A stretch of 64,000 nt of DNA, from NCBI GenBank assembly GCA_046292465.1, contig JBKBRB010000001.1, positions 62,001 through 126,000 of the forward strand, read 5' to 3'. The position numbers and the translations under genes are program-made. The stretch comes from JANWWM01 sp046292465. Its GTDB lineage: Bacteria > Bacteroidota > Chlorobiia > Chlorobiales > Thermochlorobacteraceae. Below are positions 53,811-61,491 of the stretch, in pieces. Numbering within the stretch: the stretch's first letter is position 1; every line of letters begins with the position of its first letter. The notes under the pieces are model-generated. The model was not told the origin of the DNA and made no database searches. It was given only the letters and a program-made list of their open reading frames with translations.

Positions 53811-54560
53811 ATGAAAATCCATCAATGGCTTCTGGCATGGTTTGCGCTGCTGCTTTGCGTGTCGACAACACGCGCCCAATTTTTGGGAAACGACGACCTG
53901 CAAAGCGTCGATGAAGAATTCATTGACCATGACAGCACAACGGTTTATTACTTGCGTTACAGCCTTGGCTATTCTACCATTTCAACCTTGAACGAATTTC
54001 GTCTTGTGGTTTCAAGAACATTTGAGAAGCGATTTGGCGCATCTTCTATTCGTTACTCGAACGCAATTGCGGAAGGTGTGCCCATCGGGGTATCGTTCTT
54101 TCGCAAACAAAATCGTCTCTTCGCATGGGGAATCAATGCCTGCTTTTTGCCTATCATTCGAACATCATACAAACAGAACAATGAGCCGTCGCCGGTTCTG
54201 CCCAGCAGCACCATAACCATATCGAGCAACGCCTTCTTTCAATCTATCTCGCTCGAAGCCGTCGGCGAATGTCGATTCAAATTACTTTTGCTGGATTTTG
54301 GCATCGGTGTTCAGACACAGCGCATTGGCGACAAGGTTCAAACAACGATTTACAACGAAATTGCAGAGCCTGTGCGCGTTGAAAGCATAGAGCGGCGGGC
54401 GTGGATTTTTTCGCCGACTTACTTCTTCGCGATTGGGTTAGACTTCTTCAGCACCGAGCGGTTTTCAGTGGTGCCGATGTATAAAAGTTTTTATTGGCAC
54501 TACGGCAATGTGAAAGGGTCAAGCGATGTGTTTCTTTTCTCTCTGCGCACAAATTTGTGA
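53811..54560 (+). CDS. hypothetical outer-membrane beta-barrel protein
   Basis: The 249-residue product has a clear signal peptide (LLAWFALLLCVSTTRAQF). Alternating polar and hydrophobic stretches suggest beta strands (YLRYSLGYSTISTLNEFRLV, FFAIGLDFFSTERFSVVPM). The last strand reads VFLFSLRTNL. I recognise no family. It is divergent from the J-domain gene and convergent with mltG. An outer-membrane location is inferred from the strand pattern. ATG at 53811 gives the signal peptide; the frame is open upstream without one. Confidence 0.65.
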   Translation: MKIHQWLLAWFALLLCVSTTRAQFLGNDDLQSVDEEFIDHDSTTVYYLRYSLGYSTISTLNEFRLVVSRTFEKRFGASSIRYSNAIAEGVPIGVSFFRKQNRLFAWGINACFLPIIRTSYKQNNEPSPVLPSSTITISSNAFFQSISLEAVGECRFKLLLLDFGIGVQTQRIGDKVQTTIYNEIAEPVRVESIERRAWIFSPTYFFAIGLDFFSTERFSVVPMYKSFYWHYGNVKGSSDVFLFSLRTNL

Positions 54561-54590
54561 GCGATGTCCAAAAAGTTGCTCACTTGTTTT
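54557..54590 (+). terminator. probable terminator after the 53.8-kb gene
   Basis: GTGAGCGAT (54557-54565) can pair with GTTGCTCAC (54575-54583), with two wobble pairs and a 9-base loop, followed by TTGTTTTT. It overlaps the stop codon of the plus-strand gene and the 3' end of mltG. Confidence 0.45.
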
Positions 54591-55653
54591 TCATCTGCAT
54601 TTTCTCGGCGCGTGCAAGGCTATCGCGCACTTGTTGACGGCGTGCATAGTAGAGTTGTGCATAGCGGCTGTGTTCTTCATATGTGCGTGAGAAGTTGTGT
54701 CCGCCGTAGCCGGTGGCGACGAAGAAAAGATAATCCGTCTTTTTAGGATAGAGCGTTGCAAGAATCGCCTCGCGTGTTGGATTGCCGATTGGACCGGGAG
54801 GCAAGCCGCTATACTTGTAAGTATTGTAAGGCGAATCACGTTCACGGTGGCGGGGTGTGTTGGGGTTTCCGTCATAATCGTTTGCGAGAATGGCAGCGTA
54901 AATGAAGGTTGGGTCGGCTTGGAGTTTCATGCCTTTTTTCAAACGATTGAGATAAACGCCTGCCACAATCGGCATTTCTTCTTTTGAGCTTGTTTCGCGT
55001 TGCACAATAGAAGCCAGCGTCAGCACTTCGAGTTCGGTTAAGCCCATGCGTTCGGCGCGTGCGCGAAGCGAATCGTTGTAGAACTGACGAAACTTTCCAA
55101 CAAGAAAGCGCAAGGCATCTTCGGCGGTCAGTGCCCAAGGAATGTTGTAAGTATCGGCAAGCAAGTAACCCTCAAAGTTCGGCGCATCAACGCCTAATTC
55201 TTTAAGCAACTTCGGGTCGGTGAAGGCTTGCATGAACGAAGCCGAGTCGGTATCTAAATTTTCGCCGACAAGTTTGGCAACATCCCACCCATAACAGCCG
55301 TCAGGGATTCGGATTTTCGCTTCATCTTGTTTGCGCGAATAAAGAAAAAGCACTAACTCTGAACAGGTCATGCCGCTTGGCACATAGTAGCGCCCAGGCT
55401 TGATTTGATAGGTTTCGGGCATCAACCGTGCCAAGAAGAGCATCGGCGCTTTGTATTTAATAACGCCTGCTTTGTGCAGTTCATTGACAATATCACGATA
55501 AGAATACCCACGATGAATTTTAATCAGTTTCGGCTCCTCATACTCAAAAGTGTTGAGCGAGGATTTGAATAAGTAGATATATCCTGCGGTCAGCGCAATT
55601 AAAGCGAGCGCAAATAAAACGACAACGACGCGAATCACATAGCGCATCGGCAT
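54580..55653 (-). CDS. mltG: MltG, endolytic peptidoglycan transglycosylase
   Basis: MltG cleaves nascent glycan strands and sets their length. The 357-residue protein has one N-terminal membrane helix, a LysM-like segment (IHRGYSYRDIVNELHKAGVI shortened), then the YceG domain with LEGYLLADTY-type wording (FEGYLLADTYNIP). The catalytic glutamate lies in ASIVQRETSSKEE near residue 217. LQADPTFIYA and DSPYNTYKYSGLPPGPIGNP follow. All key residues are present. It is the last gene of a minus-strand unit with the chorismate mutase and HAD-like genes. Confidence 0.94.
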   Translation of the reverse strand: MPMRYVIRVVVVLFALALIALTAGYIYLFKSSLNTFEYEEPKLIKIHRGYSYRDIVNELHKAGVIKYKAPMLFLARLMPETYQIKPGRYYVPSGMTCSELVLFLYSRKQDEAKIRIPDGCYGWDVAKLVGENLDTDSASFMQAFTDPKLLKELGVDAPNFEGYLLADTYNIPWALTAEDALRFLVGKFRQFYNDSLRARAERMGLTELEVLTLASIVQRETSSKEEMPIVAGVYLNRLKKGMKLQADPTFIYAAILANDYDGNPNTPRHRERDSPYNTYKYSGLPPGPIGNPTREAILATLYPKKTDYLFFVATGYGGHNFSRTYEEHSRYAQLYYARRQQVRDSLARAEKMQMKNK

Positions 55654-55671
55654 AGTTGAATCATGGTGAGA

Positions 55672-55956
55672 TTATGATGATAGCCGGCGTTGACGCTCGA
55701 CTTGTAGCATACGCGAAACGTCTAAAATAACAGCAAAGACTTGACGATGAAAATCAGAAGGCAGTCGATTCAAAATGTGCGCTTCGCGTTCAGGAGAATA
55801 AATCGGAAGCGATGCCAAATGCTTAAGGTCGGCGATAGATTCAGCAAGCTCGAAGCGTTTAGAAAGTAACTCAATAAGTTCATCGTCAATTCGGTCGACC
55901 TCTTGGCGCAGTGCGCTCAGGCGTTTCAGATGGTCGTCTATTGCGCTCGACTTCAT
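55672..55956 (-). CDS. chorismate mutase, AroQ type
   Basis: This 94-residue all-helical protein matches the AroQ fold. It has LRQEVDRIDDELIELLSKRFELAESIADLK in helix 1 (core RIDDELIELLSKRFELAESI) with the catalytic Arg/Lys pattern, then YSPEREAHILNRL. It turns chorismate into prephenate for Phe and Tyr. As a free-standing mutase it may pair with a separate prephenate dehydratase. Its start overlaps the upstream HAD-like stop by one base. Confidence 0.86.
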   Translation of the reverse strand: MKSSAIDDHLKRLSALRQEVDRIDDELIELLSKRFELAESIADLKHLASLPIYSPEREAHILNRLPSDFHRQVFAVILDVSRMLQVERQRRLSS

Positions 55957-56687
55957 TAAACGAAGTTTTTAAGTTCTGCCAGCGCACGGATTTTTCGGAT
56001 ATGCGTCGGGAGCGATTTCGTTTTCGTGCGTTTCGTCAAGAAAATTTTTGTGGAAACAATATCGTGCAGCGGCTGAATATCACGGTCGTAATTTGTGCCG
56101 ATAATCACAACATCTCGCTCACGAATGCCCATTGAGTTAATCGCATGTCTGAACATATCTTGACTTGGCTTAAAGACCCCCATGTCGTTGGAGGTAATAA
56201 TGGTTTCAAAGTAGCCGCGCAAACCCGATTTAATGAAAAAATCCATCAAAAAACTGGCAGGAATGGGAAGGTTGGCAACAATGCCAAGCATGTGCCCTGT
56301 TGTGTAAAGCAGTTCAATAATGTGCTTATACTCGTCAGAAATGGACATTTTCTTGTAGACTTCCGATGCAATCAGTCCGATTACTTCTTGTATTTCCTCA
56401 AAATAAGGTTCGCGTTTGAGCATGTGTTTCAAAGCTTTTTCAACAAGCGTATTGAGGTTTGGCGGACGCGAGTCGCCGTTGAGGGCTTGCTCAACGATGG
56501 CATTGTAAATTAACACGACGCGCTCGGCGACCGCTAAAATTTCTTCTTGTTTGAGCGAGCGAGAAAGTATCGTGCAAGTCGCACTCAGCGGCAGTGTCAA
56601 ATGCACGTCTAAACTTTCGCGCTCCGCCTTGTGCTTCGTTAAGACATCTAAACTGAACAGAACGGCTTTGTTATTTTTAACGCTCAT
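55956..56687 (-). CDS. HAD-fold protein with degenerate active site
   Basis: The 243-residue protein has the overall order of a haloacid-dehalogenase hydrolase, but key residues are changed. Motif I reads VLFSLDV: the nucleophile Asp is Ser 12, while Asp 14 remains. Motif II is GIVANLP, without Thr/Ser. Motif III retains Lys in VFKPSQDMF. Motif IV is IGTNYDRDI, with Thr for the first Asp. Hydrolase activity is therefore doubtful, and it may be a pseudoenzyme. I chose ATG at 56687 (MSVKNNKAV). It leads the unit with chorismate mutase and mltG. Confidence 0.75.
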   Translation of the reverse strand: MSVKNNKAVLFSLDVLTKHKAERESLDVHLTLPLSATCTILSRSLKQEEILAVAERVVLIYNAIVEQALNGDSRPPNLNTLVEKALKHMLKREPYFEEIQEVIGLIASEVYKKMSISDEYKHIIELLYTTGHMLGIVANLPIPASFLMDFFIKSGLRGYFETIITSNDMGVFKPSQDMFRHAINSMGIRERDVVIIGTNYDRDIQPLHDIVSTKIFLTKRTKTKSLPTHIRKIRALAELKNFV

Positions 56688-56771
56688 ACTCAACTGCGCA
56701 TTTGCGGCGTTTATGATTGTTGGTCGCCTCGTGGCGAATGACGACAATCCTTGCGGATAATCGTTTGAAGA

Positions 56772-57278
56772 TTACTTAAAAAGTTTTTTCCATTCCTCGA
56801 CTTCGCTCGCGCTAACTTCGCTGGGCTTATGCTCGCTTGTGGTAGTCTCTTGTTTGATGGAAGCGTTTGAGCGCGACTTCGTTGGCTTGCCTGAGTCGGA
56901 TGTCGTGGCAGTCTTCAAAAAATTTTCAGAGAGCATTGATTGAGCGCGTGAAACTTTGGCGTATCGCAGAATTTCATTGTCGGAACTGACCACACACAGC
57001 GCCGATTTGTTCGGCGTTTCATCAATCATTTTTTTGATATACGCATCGGCAGTTTCACCACTGGCAGTAAAGACCACAGCAACATTGTGATATTGTTCGG
57101 TAGCACCCAGAACACCTCGCCCGTCAAAGACAAGCGTCGCCTTGCACTTTTTTTGTGAAGCAAGCATTGAAACCTTGCGGCAAACGTCGTTGCGCACTTG
57201 TTGCAAATTCCCTTTTGTGATTTTGATGCCAAGTTTGTGTGCAAAATTGTAGCCGTCGATAACAAAATGCTTAACCAT
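56772..57278 (-). CDS. NYN-domain (YacP-like) predicted RNA nuclease
   Basis: The 168-residue product starts HFVIDGYNFAH, with Asp 8 of the NYN active site. CKATLVFDGRG and ETADAYIKKMI follow, then VVSSDNEILRYAK. These are the acidic metal-binding positions of YacP/Rae1-type NYN ribonucleases. Residues from about 120 are a Ser/Thr/Lys-rich, likely disordered tail ending SEVEEWKKLFK. I chose ATG at 57278; the upstream frame reads through the divergent promoter of aconitase. The RNA target is unknown. Confidence 0.82.
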   Translation of the reverse strand: MVKHFVIDGYNFAHKLGIKITKGNLQQVRNDVCRKVSMLASQKKCKATLVFDGRGVLGATEQYHNVAVVFTASGETADAYIKKMIDETPNKSALCVVSSDNEILRYAKVSRAQSMLSENFLKTATTSDSGKPTKSRSNASIKQETTTSEHKPSEVSASEVEEWKKLFK

Positions 57279-57456
57279 CGTTACAAAGATGTTAGAGTTT
57301 CGTGGGCACTTCGTATTGAGCGATGCAGCAGGGCTTCGCTTAATATACGAAAGCATTTTATTCGAACAATTTCCTTAAATTTCACAAAGGTTTTTGCCAC
57401 CGATAGAAGTGCAAAATCTCGCCGAAGTTTTATCACACTAAAAAAGGAGAAGGAAT

Positions 57457-59733
57457 ATGGCATTTGACTTTGAGATGATACAAGCCGTGTATCAACGCCT
57501 TCCAGAACGCATTGCTGCCGCCCGCAAAATTTTAGGCAAGCCGCTCACGCTCACCGAAAAAATCCTTTATGCGCATTTGTGGCACGAACAGCCCTTGCAA
57601 AACTTTGAGCGCGGAAAATCATATGTGGATTTCGCGCCCGACCGTGTCGCCATGCAAGACGCCACCGCACAGATGGCGTTGCTTCAATTCATGCAAGCCG
57701 GTCGCGCAAAAGTGGCTGTCCCTTCAACCGTCCACTGCGACCACCTCATTGTGGCAAAATCTGGCGCAAAGAAAGATTTAGAGCAAGCCATGAACGACAA
57801 TAAAGAAGTCTATGATTTTCTCGCTTCTGTCTCGAACAAATACGGCATTGGCTTTTGGAAGCCGGGCGCAGGCATTATCCACCAAGTCATTCTTGAAAAC
57901 TACGCCTTCCCTGGCGGCATGATGATTGGCACAGATTCGCATACCGTTAATGCAGGCGGATTGGGCATGATTGCGATTGGTGTTGGCGGCGCAGATGCAT
58001 GCGATGTCATGGCAGGCTTGGCGTGGGAACTCAAATTCCCAAAACTGATTGGCGTGAAACTCACCGGCAAAATGAACGGCTGGACGTCTGCCAAAGATGT
58101 GATTTTGAAAGTCGCAGGAATCCTCACCGTCAAAGGTGGAACGGGTGCTGTGGTTGAATACTTCGGCGAAGGCGCAAAAACGCTCTCTGCCACAGGCAAA
58201 GGCACGATTTGCAACATGGGCGCGGAAATCGGCGCAACCACGAGCATCTTCGGCTACGACGAAAAAATGAAAAACTACCTCATCGCTACAGGCAGAGCCG
58301 ATGTCGCCAAAGCCGCAGACGCCGTCGCCGAACACCTCACAGGCGACCCCGAAGTCTATCTCAATCCCGAAAAGTATTTCGACCAAATCATTGAGATTAA
58401 CCTCTCCGAATTGGAGCCGCACATCAACGGTCCATTTACGCCCGACCGCGCCACACCGCTCTCCAAATTCGCCGAAGAAGTCCGCAAAAACAATTGGCCC
58501 GAAAAACTTGATGTCGGACTCATCGGCTCATGCACGAATTCTTCTTACGAAGACATTTCCCGCTCCGCAAGTTTAGCCAAGCAAGCCGTCGACAAGCATT
58601 TGAAGGCAAAGTCTGAATTCACTATCACGCCCGGCTCTGAACAAGTTCGCTACACGATTGAGCGCGATGGACTTTTAGACATCTTCGGAAAAATGGGCGG
58701 CGTGGTGCTTGCCAACGCCTGCGGTCCGTGCATCGGACAATGGGCGCGGCACGGTGCAGAAAAGCAAGAGAAAAATGCCATCATCACTTCGTTCAATCGC
58801 AACTTCACCGGACGCAACGACGGCAATCCAAACACGCATGCCTTTGTTGCCTCGCCTGAAATCGTAACGGCACTTGCGATTGCAGGACGGCTCACGTTCA
58901 ATCCCATCACCGATACGCTCACGAACGAAAAAGGCGAAGAAGTTAAACTCGATGAACCCACAGGCTACGAACTGCCGCCCAACGGCTTCGACGTCAAAGA
59001 GGCAGGCTATCAAGCCCCTGCCGAAGATGGTTCATCGGTGCAAGTTATTGTCGACCCGAAATCCGACCGTCTCCAACTCCTTGACCCGTTCCCCGCTTGG
59101 GAAGGCACCGACCTGCTCGGTTTGAGATTGCTCATCAAGGTTCAAGGGAAATGCACCACCGACCACATATCCATGGCTGGCAAATGGCTCAAATATCGCG
59201 GACACTTGGATAACATTTCCAACAACCTGCTCATCGGCGCAACCAACGCCTTCAACGGCAAAATGAACAGCGTGAAAAATCAACTGACAGGCAACTACGA
59301 CGAAGTGCCAAAAGTGCAACGCGCCTATAAAGCCGCAGGCATTGGCTCTATCGTCGTGGGAGATGAAAACTACGGCGAAGGCTCATCGAGAGAGCACGCC
59401 GCTATGGAGCCGCGACACTTAGGCGTCAGAGCCATTCTCGTGAAATCCTTTGCGCGTATTCACGAAACGAACCTCAAAAAGCAAGGCATGCTTGCGCTCA
59501 CCTTCGCCGATAAAAACGATTATGACAAAATTGAGGAAGACGATGTGATTGACATTCTTGGCTTAACTTCATTCGCGCCCAATGTGCCGCTTACGATTCG
59601 GCTGACGCACAAAGATGGACGCGTCGAAGAAATCAAAGCCAATCACACCTACAACGAAGGACAAATCGAGTGGTTCAAAGCTGGCTCCGCCTTGAACTTG
59701 ATTAAACTTCAACAGCAAGGCGCGCTCGCTTAA
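57457..59733 (+). CDS. acn: aconitate hydratase (mitochondrial-type aconitase)
   Basis: Aconitase interconverts citrate and isocitrate through a [4Fe-4S] cluster. The 758-residue protein shows GIGFWKPGAGIIHQVILE, GTDSHTVNAGGLGM, the first cluster cysteine in GSCTNSSYED (near residue 359), and the other two in ANACGPCIGQW (near 422). The swivel-domain GDENYGEGSSREHAAMEPR follows. The wording is of the mitochondrial-type subgroup rather than AcnB. AAGGAGAAGG precedes the ATG. In this phylum it could serve an oxidative or a reductive citric acid cycle. Confidence 0.96.
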   Translation: MAFDFEMIQAVYQRLPERIAAARKILGKPLTLTEKILYAHLWHEQPLQNFERGKSYVDFAPDRVAMQDATAQMALLQFMQAGRAKVAVPSTVHCDHLIVAKSGAKKDLEQAMNDNKEVYDFLASVSNKYGIGFWKPGAGIIHQVILENYAFPGGMMIGTDSHTVNAGGLGMIAIGVGGADACDVMAGLAWELKFPKLIGVKLTGKMNGWTSAKDVILKVAGILTVKGGTGAVVEYFGEGAKTLSATGKGTICNMGAEIGATTSIFGYDEKMKNYLIATGRADVAKAADAVAEHLTGDPEVYLNPEKYFDQIIEINLSELEPHINGPFTPDRATPLSKFAEEVRKNNWPEKLDVGLIGSCTNSSYEDISRSASLAKQAVDKHLKAKSEFTITPGSEQVRYTIERDGLLDIFGKMGGVVLANACGPCIGQWARHGAEKQEKNAIITSFNRNFTGRNDGNPNTHAFVASPEIVTALAIAGRLTFNPITDTLTNEKGEEVKLDEPTGYELPPNGFDVKEAGYQAPAEDGSSVQVIVDPKSDRLQLLDPFPAWEGTDLLGLRLLIKVQGKCTTDHISMAGKWLKYRGHLDNISNNLLIGATNAFNGKMNSVKNQLTGNYDEVPKVQRAYKAAGIGSIVVGDENYGEGSSREHAAMEPRHLGVRAILVKSFARIHETNLKKQGMLALTFADKNDYDKIEEDDVIDILGLTSFAPNVPLTIRLTHKDGRVEEIKANHTYNEGQIEWFKAGSALNLIKLQQQGALA

Positions 59734-59781
59734 TCAGAGCAAAAGTGCGATAGAACTTAACGCGCACTCACAACTATTGAC

Positions 59782-59814
59782 AAGCGGTTGAGACTTCGGT
59801 TTCAACCGCTTTGC
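59782..59814 (+). terminator. intrinsic terminator of aconitase gene
   Basis: AAGCGGTTGA (59782-59791) pairs with TCAACCGCTT (59802-59811), loop GACTTCGGTT, followed by TGCTTT. It is 48 bases after the stop. Confidence 0.65.
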
Positions 59815-59849
59815 TTTCGAGTTGTTAAGATTTTTTAGAAAGGCTCGAA

Positions 59850-59888
59850 ACAAAAAGCGCGACAACAAGATTGCTCTCGTCGCCGCGC
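59850..59888 (-). terminator. intrinsic terminator of the porin gene
   Basis: On the minus strand GCGCGGCGAC (59888-59879) pairs with GTTGTCGCGC (59866-59857) using two G-U pairs, followed by TTTTTG. It lies just downstream of the porin stop. Confidence 0.65.
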
Positions 59889-59914
59889 TCCTCCTTAACA
59901 ATCACACGAAACAA

Positions 59915-61381
59915 TTAGAAATACACCATCGCTTGGAAAATAAGCTCGCCTTTGCTTCCGCCGTTGGGGTCTAAGCGCCAATTGCCAGCCGCGTCGGTGG
60001 TGCGATAAACAGGACGCTGACGCCACATTGCGCTGTATTTCGCATGGTGCCCTTCGATGAGATAGTTTGCACCGATTTCCCACAGAATACCTTTGTCGGC
60101 TAAACGGTCAAAGCCAAGGTAGTTGAAAGTGGCGAAGGGTTGCAATCTGCCGCCGTAGTTGAAGATTTTTTTGGAGAGCAAATAGCCGGTTTCCGTGCGG
60201 AAAATGATGCCCGTGCCCAAGGTCGGATAGCCTGCACCAGGACCATTAAGCGAACGCTGAGCGGCAGGGACGGCGGGGTTTGCGGCAGCAGTCGGCATAA
60301 TGGCAACGTTGCGAATGTAGTTCGGACCAAAGTCATACTTGTAGAGAACAGAGTAAAGCGTCCATGCGCTCTTGTCGTCGCCTTCGCCAAAGGGCAGGTC
60401 GAGAAACACATCGAAGCCGAGCAAGAGTTGGTCGTAGGTTTTGATGGAGTCGCGGCGAACGCCTGTGTTGCCTGGAATGGTGCCGTTCGTTGTGGTTGCA
60501 CTTCCTTCGGGGTGAAAATAAAAGCCAAAGCCAATATCAAAGACGCGCTTCGTGCCTAAGTAAGTTCCGACTTCAAACGGAAGCACATCAGGCTCGTTAT
60601 CCAAAAATTGCCAAGTCAGGTAGGCACCATAAGAGAGCGTATTGTTGAACGGGTTGAAGTTGGCTTGAATGTTCGTGGTCGCAGTGGCGGCACCTGAAGG
60701 GCTGCCTTGTGCGCCGCCTAAGGAAAGTCCTGCACCCGGCTTAAACGGCTTGTTAATGTGAGCGCGATAGTCTAAGCGGCCATATGGACCTTCAAACAGT
60801 TGTCCTTTGATATACACCCCATATTGGCGGGCGAATTGGTCGGTGGCTTCAATGAGTGGCCAGTTGTAAATAGGCGCATCGAGCGCAAGGAAGTTGAGCG
60901 TGCTGGTGTTAGATTCGCGCGCAATGCCCCCCCAATAGTGCAAGCCAAAGCCGAGATAAAGGGCTTTATTCACGAGTTTTTGCTCATACCAAATATCGTG
61001 AAGGAAGACTTGTGGCTTTTTGGCAGGTCCGGTCCCTTCTCCTGGCGCGCCGCCGCTAATCCATGTTTGGTTATTGATACCGATGTGGAACATAAAGAGC
61101 GAGCCTGAGCCAAATGAGCCGTAAGCAAGGAAGCGTCCGCGTCGTAAGCCGATGTCAGAAACGTCTGGAGCAGGGTTGCTATTGACCATTGAACCAGGGT
61201 TCAGTTGTTGGTAGCGCGCCCAGATTTGCGCCCAAGTGATGAAGCGAATGTAGTGGGATTTGTCTTCGTTGAGATTGAAGCGAGCACCCCCGCCATATTT
61301 CTCCATGCCTTGTCCGAAGAGCGTGTTGCTGATTGCCGTAATTGCAACCAAAAGTGCGAATACTGTTCGCAAGATTCTCAT
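59915..61381 (-). CDS. outer-membrane porin
   Basis: The 488-residue product has a signal peptide (ending TLFGQGM) and beta-barrel sequence throughout, rich in Gly, Tyr and Phe, with segments IRFITWAQIWARYQQLNPGS and DIGLRRGRFLAYGSF. The terminal strand FQAMVYF ends in Phe, the usual barrel-assembly signal. It resembles large phosphate-selective-like porins annotated in Bacteroidota. It lies just downstream of the sodium:solute symporter on the same strand, but the symporter terminator separates them. Substrate passage of small organic acids is inferred from that neighbourhood. Confidence 0.8.
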   Translation of the reverse strand: MRILRTVFALLVAITAISNTLFGQGMEKYGGGARFNLNEDKSHYIRFITWAQIWARYQQLNPGSMVNSNPAPDVSDIGLRRGRFLAYGSFGSGSLFMFHIGINNQTWISGGAPGEGTGPAKKPQVFLHDIWYEQKLVNKALYLGFGLHYWGGIARESNTSTLNFLALDAPIYNWPLIEATDQFARQYGVYIKGQLFEGPYGRLDYRAHINKPFKPGAGLSLGGAQGSPSGAATATTNIQANFNPFNNTLSYGAYLTWQFLDNEPDVLPFEVGTYLGTKRVFDIGFGFYFHPEGSATTTNGTIPGNTGVRRDSIKTYDQLLLGFDVFLDLPFGEGDDKSAWTLYSVLYKYDFGPNYIRNVAIMPTAAANPAVPAAQRSLNGPGAGYPTLGTGIIFRTETGYLLSKKIFNYGGRLQPFATFNYLGFDRLADKGILWEIGANYLIEGHHAKYSAMWRQRPVYRTTDAAGNWRLDPNGGSKGELIFQAMVYF

Positions 61382-61443
61382 TGGTTTTCCTCCAAAAAGG
61401 TTTTGTTGTTTGTTGATTTACAGGACTATGTTAATTGGGACAG

Positions 61444-61478
61444 AAAAAATCTCCCTCCTCTCTTTGGAAGAGGAGGGA
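61444..61478 (-). terminator. intrinsic terminator of the symporter operon
   Basis: TCCCTCCTCT (61461-61452 as read on the minus strand side) pairs with AGAGGAGGGA (61469-61478) around a 7-base loop, followed on the minus strand by GATTTTTT. It lies 14 bases after the symporter stop. Confidence 0.8.
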
Positions 61479-61491
61479 AGTGTGAAAAAAA

